Positions 57,575-64,000 of a DNA stretch of 64,000 nt are shown here, piece after piece. The position numbers and the translations under genes are program-made. How positions within the stretch are numbered: position 1 is the first letter of the stretch; every line of letters starts with the position of its first letter. The notes beneath the pieces are model-generated. The model was not told the DNA's origin. It ran no database searches and saw only the letters and a program-made list of their open reading frames with translations. Origin of the DNA: Streptomyces griseus (GTDB lineage Bacteria > Actinomycetota > Actinomycetes > Streptomycetales > Streptomycetaceae); assembly GCF_900460065.1 (NCBI RefSeq), contig NZ_UAVD01000027.1:362759-426758 (forward strand). The letters run 5' to 3'.

Positions 57575-58762
57575 ATGGAGCGCCGCACGATCGAGCCGCG
57601 CCCCGGCTGGCAGGAGACCGTCGAGTCGCAGGGCGTCGTCTACCCGCTCACCCGCTACCCGGACGACTCGCTGCGCCCGTACTGGGACGAGAGCGCCTAC
57701 TACGTCTTCTCGCTGCCCGAGGTCGAGGCGCTGGAGGAGGTCGTCGAGGATCTGCACACCCTGTGCCTGGCCGCCGCCGCCCACATCGTGGAGGAGGAGC
57801 GTTTCGCCGACCTCGGCATCACCGACCCGCGGCTGGCCGGGCTGATCGCCGAGTCCTGGCGCCGCCGCACCGAACTGCCCTCCGTGTACGGGCGGTTCGA
57901 CCTGCGGTACGACGGGAGCGGCCCGGCGAAGATGCTGGAGTACAACGCCGACACCCCGACCTCGCTGGTGGAGGCGGCGAGCGCCCAGTGGTTCTGGATG
58001 GAGGACCGGTTCCCCGGGGCCGACCAGTGGAACTCGCTGCACGAGCGGCTGGTCGACGCCTGGAAGCGGCAGGCGCCGCTGCTGCCGCCCGGCCCGCTGC
58101 ACTTCGTCCACTCCGACGGGGACGAGCTCGGCGAGGACCTGATGACGGTCGCGTACCTGCGCGAGACCGCCGACCAGGCCGGCCTGGAGACGCTCGCGCT
58201 CTCCGTGGAGGAGATCGGCTGGGACCGGCTCTCGGGCCGGTTCGTCGACGACCGGCTGCGCTTCATCCGCAGTTGCTTCAAGCTCTACCCCTGGGAGTGG
58301 CTGGCCACGGACCGGTTCGGCCCGCGGGTGCTGGACACCCTCGACAACGGCGGCGGCTCCGGCACCACCTGCTGGATCGAGCCCGCCTGGAAGATGCTCC
58401 TCTCCAACAAGGCGCTGCTGGCGATCCTCTGGGAGCTGTACCCCGGCCACCCGAACCTGCTGCCCGCCTACCTCGACGGCCCGCGCGAGCTGGCCGGGCC
58501 CGGCGGGGCGGGGTACGTCTCCAAGCCGCTGCTCGGCCGGGAGGGCGCCGGGGTCGACCTGCACGGCCCCGGCTCGCCGTCCGTCCTGCGCGACGAGCCC
58601 TGCTGCTACCAGGAGTTGGCCCCGCTGCCGGACGTGGACGGCAACCGGGTGGTGCTCGGCGCGTGGGTGGTCGAGAACGAGGCGGCGGGCCTCGGCATCC
58701 GGGAGTCCGCGGGCCCGGTCACGGACGAGTACGCCCGCTTCCTGCCGCACGTCATCCTCTGA
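57575..58762 (+). CDS. glutathionylspermidine synthase family ATP-grasp ligase
   Basis: ATP-grasp amide ligase of 395 aa, of the Gsp-synthase C-terminal (YgiC/YjfC) family. Visible marks are DLRYDGSGPAKMLEYNADTPTSLVEAA in pieces (KMLEYNADTPTSLVE), the GSGTTCWIEPAWKMLLSNKALL metal/ATP region, YVSKPLLGREGAGV (Gly-rich loop) and a C-terminal substrate region with CCYQEL. The amidase domain of full E. coli Gsp is absent. Streptomyces makes mycothiol, not glutathione, so the true acceptor and peptide are unknown. ATG 57575 is five bases after the lipoprotein stop. Confidence 0.85.
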   Translation: MERRTIEPRPGWQETVESQGVVYPLTRYPDDSLRPYWDESAYYVFSLPEVEALEEVVEDLHTLCLAAAAHIVEEERFADLGITDPRLAGLIAESWRRRTELPSVYGRFDLRYDGSGPAKMLEYNADTPTSLVEAASAQWFWMEDRFPGADQWNSLHERLVDAWKRQAPLLPPGPLHFVHSDGDELGEDLMTVAYLRETADQAGLETLALSVEEIGWDRLSGRFVDDRLRFIRSCFKLYPWEWLATDRFGPRVLDTLDNGGGSGTTCWIEPAWKMLLSNKALLAILWELYPGHPNLLPAYLDGPRELAGPGGAGYVSKPLLGREGAGVDLHGPGSPSVLRDEPCCYQELAPLPDVDGNRVVLGAWVVENEAAGLGIRESAGPVTDEYARFLPHVIL

Positions 58763-58798
58763 CCCGCCGGGGTTCTCGCGGGACGCGGGACGCGGGTA

Positions 58799-58845
58799 CG
58801 GGTGCGGGTACGGCAGCGGCTCAGGCCGCCCCGGACCCGCACCCG
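58799..58845. terminator. hairpin between convergent genes
   Basis: CGGGTGCGGG (58799-58808) and CCCGCACCCG (58836-58845) pair over 10 bases, with GCGGC/GCCGC pairing within the loop. It separates the ligase gene from rocD. Confidence 0.6.
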
Positions 58846-58879
58846 CCCCGGACGCGGGCCGCCCCGCACCCCGGCGGCC

Positions 58880-60085
58880 TCACCCCTTCAGCACCGCCCG
58901 GAGCCGGTCCAGCCCCCAGTCCAGGTCCTCCTTGGAGATCACCAGCGGCGGCGCGATCCGGATCGTCGAGCCGTGGGTGTCCTTCACCAGCACCCCCTGC
59001 TCCAGCAGCCGCTCCGAGATATCCCGCCCGGTGCCCAGCGCCGGGGCGATGTCGACGCCCGCCCACAGCCCCCGGCCGCGCACCGCCTCCACCGCTCCGC
59101 CGCCCGTCAGCAGGCCCAGTTCCCGGTGCAGATGGTCGCCCAGCTCCGCCGCCCGCTGCTGGTACTCACCGGTCCGCAGCATCGCGATCACCTCCAGCGC
59201 CACCGCGCAGGCCAGCGGGTTCCCGCCGAACGTGGAGCCGTGCTCGCCGGGCCGGAACACCCCGAGGACGTCCGCCGACGAGACGACCGCCGACACCGGG
59301 ACCACCCCGCCGCCGAGCGCCTTGCCCAGCAGGTACACGTCCGGCACCACACCCTCGTGCTCCAGCGCGAACGTCTTCCCGGTACGCCCCAGCCCCGACT
59401 GGATCTCGTCCGCGATGAACAGCACGTTCCGCTCGCGGGTCAGCTCCCGCACGCCGGGGAGATAGCCGGCCGGCGGCACCAGCACCCCGGCCTCGCCCTG
59501 GATCGGCTCGATCAGCACCGCCACGGTGTTCTCGGTCATCGCCTCCCGCATCGCGGTGAGGTCCCCGTACGGGACGATCTCGAAGCCGGGGGTGTAGGGG
59601 CCGAAGTCGGCCCGCGCCTCCGGGTCGGTGGAGAAGCTGACGATCGTCGTGGTGCGGCCGTGGAAGTTGTCCGACGCCACGATGATCTTCGCCATGCCGT
59701 CCGGCACGCCCTTGACCCGGTAGCCCCACTTGCGGGCGGTCTTCACCGCGGTCTCCACGGCCTCCGCCCCGGTGTTCATCGGCAGCACCGTCTCCATGCC
59801 GCACAGCGCCGCCAACTCCGCGCAGAACTCGGCGAACCGGTCGTGGTGGAAGGCCCGGGACGTCAGCGTCACCCGGTCCAGCTGCGCCTTGGCCGCGTCG
59901 ATGAGCCGACGGTTGCCGTGGCCGAAATTGAGCGCCGAGTATCCGGCGAGCAGATCGAGGTACCGGCGGCCCTCGACGTCGGTCATCCAGGCGCCCTCCG
60001 CCGAGGCCACGACGACCGGCAACGGGTGGTAGTTGTGCGCGCTGTGCGCCTCGGCGGAGGCGATGGCGGTTTCCGTGATCGACAC
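58880..60085 (-). CDS. rocD: ornithine aminotransferase
   Basis: PLP class III aminotransferase, 401 aa, converting ornithine and 2-oxoglutarate to glutamate semialdehyde and glutamate in arginine catabolism. Marks: AHNYHPLPVVV near the N-terminus, YSALNFGHGN, MNTGAEAVETAVKTARKW, the Asp in FIADEIQSGLGRTG, the PLP Lys in LLGKALGGGVVPVSA and GSTFGGNPLACA. GTG 60085 has GGAGA five bases upstream. It is divergent from trpS. Full length and intact. Confidence 0.93.
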   Translation of the reverse strand: MSITETAIASAEAHSAHNYHPLPVVVASAEGAWMTDVEGRRYLDLLAGYSALNFGHGNRRLIDAAKAQLDRVTLTSRAFHHDRFAEFCAELAALCGMETVLPMNTGAEAVETAVKTARKWGYRVKGVPDGMAKIIVASDNFHGRTTTIVSFSTDPEARADFGPYTPGFEIVPYGDLTAMREAMTENTVAVLIEPIQGEAGVLVPPAGYLPGVRELTRERNVLFIADEIQSGLGRTGKTFALEHEGVVPDVYLLGKALGGGVVPVSAVVSSADVLGVFRPGEHGSTFGGNPLACAVALEVIAMLRTGEYQQRAAELGDHLHRELGLLTGGGAVEAVRGRGLWAGVDIAPALGTGRDISERLLEQGVLVKDTHGSTIRIAPPLVISKEDLDWGLDRLRAVLKG

Positions 60086-60322
60086 GGGATCTCCGTTCGT
60101 CGTGCGGCGTGGGCGGGGGGTGGTGCCCACTTTGTATCGTCGGTCGGAACCCGCGCCGGGAAACCTCCATCGCCCGGCGCGCCCGCCGTCGCACGCCGGG
60201 CGGCCGAAATGTGCGGTTCGTCTCAGCCGTGCGCTCCCGTGCTCCGCCCTTCGGCGGCCACACGCCCTTTCCGCCCCGCACCGGCTGCCGGAGACCGCCC
60301 CCGTACCTGAGACAATGGGGCC

Positions 60323-61381
60323 ATGGCCTCTGACCTCCCCACCGACCAGCCGCAGACGGGCCGCACCGGTGCGGCCGCCCGTCCGCGCGTGCTCTCCGGG
60401 ATCCAGCCCACCGCGGGCTCCTTCCACCTCGGCAACTACCTGGGCGCGGTGCGCCAGTGGGTGGCGCTGCAGGAGAGCCACGACGCCTTCTACATGGTCG
60501 TGGACCTGCACGCGATCACGATCCCGCAGGACCCCGCGGAGCTGCGGGCCAACACCCGGCTCGCCGTGGCGCAGCTGCTGGCGGCCGGTGTGGATCCGGA
60601 GCGCTGCACCCTCTTCGTCCAGAGCCATGTGCCCGAGCACGCCCAGCTCGGCTGGGTGATGAACTGCCTCACCGGCTTCGGAGAGGCGTCCCGGATGACG
60701 CAGTTCAAGGACAAGTCCGCCAAGCAGGGGGCCGACCGGGCCACCGTCGGCCTCTTCACCTACCCGGTGCTCCAGGTCGCGGACATCCTGCTCTACCAGG
60801 CGAACCAGGTGCCGGTGGGCGAGGACCAGCGCCAGCACATCGAGCTGACCCGCGACCTCGCCGAGCGGTTCAACGGCCGGTACGGACAGACGTTCACCGT
60901 CCCGGCGCCGTACATCCTCAAGGAGACGGCGAAGATCTTCGACCTCCAGGACCCGGCGGTGAAGATGAGCAAGTCGGCCTCCACGCCGAAGGGCCTCATC
61001 AACCTCCTCGACGATCCGAAGGTCACCGCGAAGAAGGTGAAGAGCGCGGTCACCGACACCGACACGGTGATCCGCTTCGACGCCGAGGAGAAGCCGGGCG
61101 TCAGCAACCTGCTCACGATCCTCTCCACCCTCTCCGGCAGCCCCGTCGAGGACCTGGAACGGAGTTACGAGGGCAAGGGCTACGGTGCGCTGAAGACGGA
61201 TCTGGCCGAGGCCATGGTGGAATTCGTCACTCCCTTCCGGTCCCGGACCCAGCAGTATCTGGACGACCCGGAGACGCTGGACGCCATCCTGGCCAAGGGA
61301 GCGGAGAAGGCCAGGGCCGTCGCCGCGGAGACCCTGGCACAGACGTACGACCGGATGGGCTTCCTGCCCGCCAAGCACTGA
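60323..61381 (+). CDS. trpS: tryptophanyl-tRNA synthetase
   Basis: Class I aminoacyl-tRNA synthetase, 352 aa, charging tRNA-Trp. The HIGH-like motif is SFHLGNYLG, a Trp-binding region follows (FYMVVDLHAIT, PVGEDQRQHIEL), and the KMSKS loop is VKMSKSAST. ATG 60323 has no ribosome site; an ACAAT -10-like element ends about 10 bases upstream, suggesting a leaderless mRNA. Full length. Streptomyces often has a second TrpRS linked to antibiotic resistance; this copy looks like the housekeeping one but one cannot tell from the window alone. Confidence 0.95.
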   Translation: MASDLPTDQPQTGRTGAAARPRVLSGIQPTAGSFHLGNYLGAVRQWVALQESHDAFYMVVDLHAITIPQDPAELRANTRLAVAQLLAAGVDPERCTLFVQSHVPEHAQLGWVMNCLTGFGEASRMTQFKDKSAKQGADRATVGLFTYPVLQVADILLYQANQVPVGEDQRQHIELTRDLAERFNGRYGQTFTVPAPYILKETAKIFDLQDPAVKMSKSASTPKGLINLLDDPKVTAKKVKSAVTDTDTVIRFDAEEKPGVSNLLTILSTLSGSPVEDLERSYEGKGYGALKTDLAEAMVEFVTPFRSRTQQYLDDPETLDAILAKGAEKARAVAAETLAQTYDRMGFLPAKH

Positions 61382-61436
61382 GTCCAAGGACCCTGGCGAG
61401 ATCATGGCCGCAGGGGTCACACTTGCGGCGACGGAA

Positions 61437-61464
61437 CGTGTGGGCCGGAAACCCGGCCCACACG
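61437..61464 (+). terminator. terminator after trpS
   Basis: CGTGTGGGCCGG (61437-61448), loop AAAC, CCGGCCCACACG (61453-61464): a perfect 12-bp stem. The next gene begins 42 bases later. Confidence 0.85.
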
Positions 61465-61505
61465 GCTTGACCGAAAATCGACCATCGACGGTGGAGGAGA
61501 ACGAC

Positions 61506-62105
61506 GTGGGGACCGTAACGCTCGGCGTTTCGATCGCGGTCCCGGAGCCCTACGGCAGCCTGCTCCAGGATCGCCGCGCGAGCTTCGGGGACCCTGCCGC
61601 CTTCGGCATTCCCACCCACGTCACCCTGCTGCCGCCGACCGAGGCGCAGTCGGCGGACCTCCCCGCGATCGAGGCGCACCTGGAACGGATCGCCACGGCC
61701 GGCCGGCCGTTCCCGATGCGGCTGTCCGGCACCGGCACCTTCCGCCCGCTGTCGCCGGTCGTCTTCGTCCAGGTCGTCGAGGGCGCCTCGGCCTGCTCCT
61801 GGCTCCAGAAGCGGGTCCGGGACGCCTCGGGCCCGCTGGTGCGCGAGCTCCAGTTCCCCTACCACCCGCACGTCACCGTGGCCCACGGCATCGCCGAGGA
61901 GGCCATGGACCGGGCCTACGAGGAGCTCGCGGAGTACGAGGCCGCCTGGACCTGCGGGTCCTTCTCGCTGTACGAGCAGGGCCCGGACGCCGTCTGGCGC
62001 AAGCTCCGGGACTTCCCGTTCGGAGCGGGCGGCGGCACGCCCGCCGTCCCGGCCCAGGGCGGCTACACGATCGACGCGTCGTCGGCCCCGTCGCTGCGGC
62101 CCTGA
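61506..62105 (+). CDS. 2'-5' RNA ligase family (2H phosphoesterase) protein
   Basis: 2H-superfamily protein of 199 aa with the two catalytic H-x-T-x motifs, PTHVTLLPP (about residue 37) and HPHVTVAHG (about residue 120). Members are RNA ligases or cyclic phosphodiesterases; which one is unknown. GTG 61506 is chosen because GGAGGAG lies just upstream; a longer ORF from 61404 crosses the trpS terminator and is unlikely. Convergent with the dprE2-like gene, only four bases apart. Confidence 0.87.
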   Translation: MGTVTLGVSIAVPEPYGSLLQDRRASFGDPAAFGIPTHVTLLPPTEAQSADLPAIEAHLERIATAGRPFPMRLSGTGTFRPLSPVVFVQVVEGASACSWLQKRVRDASGPLVRELQFPYHPHVTVAHGIAEEAMDRAYEELAEYEAAWTCGSFSLYEQGPDAVWRKLRDFPFGAGGGTPAVPAQGGYTIDASSAPSLRP

Positions 62106-62109
62106 GGGC

Positions 62110-62865
62110 CTAGACCGGCAGCCGCCGGAACAGCGGGCGCGGGACGTGCCGCAGGGCGGCCATCACCACCCGGAGCGAACCGGGCACCCACACGCTCTCC
62201 GAGCGCCGCCGCAGCCCCGTGACGATCGCCTCCGCGACCTCCTCCGGGCCGGTCGCGAACGGCTGCTCGGGCCGCCCCGCCGTGGCCCGGGTCCGGACGA
62301 AGCCGGGGCGCACGACCATCACCTGCACCCCGGTCCCCTGGAGCGCGTCGCCGAGCCCCTGCGCGAACGCGTCGAGCCCCGCCTTGCTGGAGCCGTAGAT
62401 GAAGTCCGCGCGCCGGGCGCGCTCCCCGGCCACCGACGACAGCACCACCAGCGAACCGTGCCCCTGCGCCTGGAGTGCGCCGGCGCACACCAGCCCTGCG
62501 GAGACCGCCCCCGTGTAGTTGGTCTGGGCGACCCGGACCGCGGCCATCGGCTCCTCCTCGTCCCGTGCCTGGTCGCCGAGGACCCCGAACGCCATCAGCA
62601 CCACGTCGATGTCGCCCTCCGCGAAGACCTTGCCGAGGACGACCTCGTGGGAGGCGGAGTCCAGCGCGTCGAACTCGACGGTCCGCACCTCGGCCCCCCG
62701 GCCGCGCAGCTCGGCGGCGGCCGACTCCAGGGCCGGGGAGGGACGCCCGGCCAGCCAGACCCGGCGGGCGCGCAGGGCGATCAGCCGGCGCGCGGTGGCC
62801 AGGGCGATCTCGGAGGTGCCGCCGAGGACGAGCAGGGACTGCGGGGCGCCGAAGGCATCCTTCAC
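62110..62865 (-). CDS. DprE2-like SDR oxidoreductase
   Basis: Short-chain dehydrogenase of 251 aa, most like decaprenylphospho-2-keto-erythro-pentose reductase. NAD(P)-binding motif VLGGTSEIALATARRL, the Asn-Tyr segment QTNYTGAVSAG, the catalytic Ser in LVVLSSVAGERARR and Y-x-x-x-K in FIYGSSKAGLD are all visible. In mycobacteria DprE1 and DprE2 together epimerise decaprenylphosphoryl ribose to arabinose. GTG 62865 has AGGAGA. It is downstream of the dprE1-like gene (69-base gap, same strand). In Streptomyces the polyprenyl sugar product and its use are not established. Confidence 0.85.
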   Translation of the reverse strand: MKDAFGAPQSLLVLGGTSEIALATARRLIALRARRVWLAGRPSPALESAAAELRGRGAEVRTVEFDALDSASHEVVLGKVFAEGDIDVVLMAFGVLGDQARDEEEPMAAVRVAQTNYTGAVSAGLVCAGALQAQGHGSLVVLSSVAGERARRADFIYGSSKAGLDAFAQGLGDALQGTGVQVMVVRPGFVRTRATAGRPEQPFATGPEEVAEAIVTGLRRRSESVWVPGSLRVVMAALRHVPRPLFRRLPV

Positions 62866-62934
62866 GGAAATCTCCTGGTCAAGTGGGGTGTGGGGGAGGA
62901 ACGCGGGTAACGGCGGAGCGCCGCAGGTGGGGCC

Positions 62935-64000
62935 TTACAGCCCCAGCCGGCGCGACAGGTCGGAGCGGAAGGCCTCGGTCGGGTCCAGCCGCGCCCGCCG
63001 CTCCCGGAAGTCCGCGAGCCCCGGGTACATCGCGGCCGCCGTCTCCGGCCGCACCCGGGAGTCCGCGGCCAGACAGACCCGGCCCCCGGCGGCCGCCACC
63101 TCCTCGTCGACGTCGTCGAGGAAGCGGCCCAGGCCGGGCAGGGCCGCGGGCAGGTCCAGGGCCAGGGACCAGCCGGGCACGGCGAACGACAGCCCTCCCG
63201 GGTCCGCCGCCCCGAGCCGCTGGAGCACGGCCCGCACGGCGGGGCTCCGGCGCGCCGCGATCCGCCGCACGACCCGGTGCAGGGTCTCCTCCCGGCCGTG
63301 GCCGACGGCGAAGCGGTAGCGCACCAGGCCGCCCCGGCCGTACAGCAGGTTCGCGTCCGGGAAGGCGTCCGCGGCGTGGAAGAAGGTGGTGACCGGCCGG
63401 AGCTCACCGGTCCGCGCGCGGGGTGCGCCCCGGTAGCGGACCTCGTTGTACAGGGCGGCCGAGGCCGGGCCCAGCAGCCCGCCCGGCACCGGCGGGAAGC
63501 CGGGGAGCCGGAACCGGCCCCGGGCCCCTCCGGAACGCGGGGCGAGCGAAGTGCGCCCCGCGTGCGCCGGGCGCATATCGGCGGGCGCGTGCTCCCCCCG
63601 GGTGAGGATTCCGCGCCCCGTCGCCCGGCCCCGGGCCGTCAGGTCGATCCAGGCGGAGGCGTACGGCAGCCGGTCGCCGCCCGCGGTGAAGCGGGCCAGC
63701 AGATCGTCCAGGTCCCCGGCGCGCTCGGTGGAGACGGACATCAGCCCGGTCGTCACGCGCCGGAGGCGCAGGGTGGCGCCCAGGATCACCCCGGTCAGCC
63801 CCAGGCCCCCGGCGGTCGCGTCGAAGAGGGCGGTGCCCGGCAGCACCGTACGCACCTCGCCGTCGGCGGTGAGCAGCTCCAGGGCGCTCACCTGCCGCGC
63901 GAACGAGCCCGAGCGGCGGTGGTCGAGGCCGGTCAGATCGGAGCCGATCGCCCCGCCGACCGTCACCCTGCCCGTCCCCGGCACGACCGGCGGGAGCCAG
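62935..64000 (-). CDS. DprE1-like FAD-binding oxidase, 5' end outside window
   Basis: C-terminal part (about 355 residues) of an FAD-binding oxidoreductase like decaprenylphosphoryl-ribose 2'-oxidase; its start lies beyond base 64000. Visible are GRVTVGGAIGSDLTG and LDHRRSGSFARQV of the FAD domain, TAGGLGLTGVILGA, and the C-terminal MYPGLADFRERRARLDPTEAFRSDLSRRL. Compared with M. tuberculosis DprE1 (from memory), the Cys387 position is Ala (PGWSLALDLP) and the Lys418 position is Ala (CLAADSR). The partner DprE2-like gene follows, supporting a two-step epimerase, but loss of the Lys suggests altered activity. Partial gene. Confidence 0.78.
   Translation of the reverse strand, partial: WLPPVVPGTGRVTVGGAIGSDLTGLDHRRSGSFARQVSALELLTADGEVRTVLPGTALFDATAGGLGLTGVILGATLRLRRVTTGLMSVSTERAGDLDDLLARFTAGGDRLPYASAWIDLTARGRATGRGILTRGEHAPADMRPAHAGRTSLAPRSGGARGRFRLPGFPPVPGGLLGPASAALYNEVRYRGAPRARTGELRPVTTFFHAADAFPDANLLYGRGGLVRYRFAVGHGREETLHRVVRRIAARRSPAVRAVLQRLGAADPGGLSFAVPGWSLALDLPAALPGLGRFLDDVDEEVAAAGGRVCLAADSRVRPETAAAMYPGLADFRERRARLDPTEAFRSDLSRRLGL

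Overview
The window is a gene-dense, very GC-rich (about 70% or more) stretch of a Streptomyces-type actinobacterial core chromosome. The evidence is strong third-position G/C bias, many GTG starts, mycobacteria-like families (an MmpS-like lipoprotein, DprE1/DprE2, a ChoD-like GMC oxidoreductase), a sortase-E type LAXTG protein, an isobutyryl-CoA mutase small subunit and many PspC, NlpC/P60 and DUF families typical of streptomycetes. The housekeeping order guaA - pcrA - icmB - sucCD - purNH - folD - mdh - trpS is, from memory, that of the central Streptomyces chromosome. I see no rRNA, tRNA, CRISPR array, insertion sequence or prophage. Both window ends cut genes: an aldehyde dehydrogenase at the left and a DprE1-like oxidase at the right.

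Left part (1-19.5 kb): succinate-semialdehyde dehydrogenase and an Fe-S-motif GMC oxidoreductase; a secreted protein with a LAATG sorting signal; a chorismate mutase (minus strand) preceded by a 23-codon aromatic leader peptide and a strong hairpin, which looks like an attenuator; guaA; a methyltransferase; a class II aldolase; membrane proteins; a PspC envelope-stress locus (PspC protein plus a small membrane protein, divergent from a PspC-histidine kinase/LuxR-type regulator pair); a GNAT enzyme; and two paralogous NlpC/P60 cell-wall peptidases. Only the second peptidase has a c-di-AMP (ydaO) riboswitch.

Middle part (19.7-39.2 kb): pcrA/uvrD1 behind a textbook PafBC (RecA-NDp) DNA-damage promoter; an M23 peptidase; a lipase-like hydrolase; icmB; then a cluster of DUF5691 and SWIM-finger genes (minus) facing an MmpS-like lipoprotein and a translationally coupled MoxR ATPase - DUF5682 - VWA operon. 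In the DUF5682 protein I see two GxxH motifs and a Glu motif like those of the TraB/TIKI hydrolase superfamily. Next come sucC-sucD and an unusual membrane-anchored XRE-HTH/ECF-sigma-like fusion.

Right part (39.3-64 kb): a DUF6350 membrane protein, purN-purH, DUF2079 and RDD membrane proteins, folD-DUF3017, an HTH/DUF2690 protein, mdh, an uncharacterised three-gene operon (51.9-55.1 kb) whose first two products share a G-D-H-N strand motif, a divergent AhpD-like/MocR-like pair, a small lipoprotein coupled to a glutathionylspermidine-synthase-family ligase, rocD, trpS, a 2'-5' RNA ligase-like protein and a dprE2-dprE1-like pair. The visible DprE1 homologue lacks the residues equivalent to the M. 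tuberculosis benzothiazinone-target Cys387 and the catalytic Lys418.

The best candidates for undescribed biology are the chorismate mutase leader, the MoxR/VWA/DUF5682 (TraB-like) module and the G-D-H-N operon. Convergent gene pairs are separated by long perfect hairpins, several of which are listed as bidirectional terminators.
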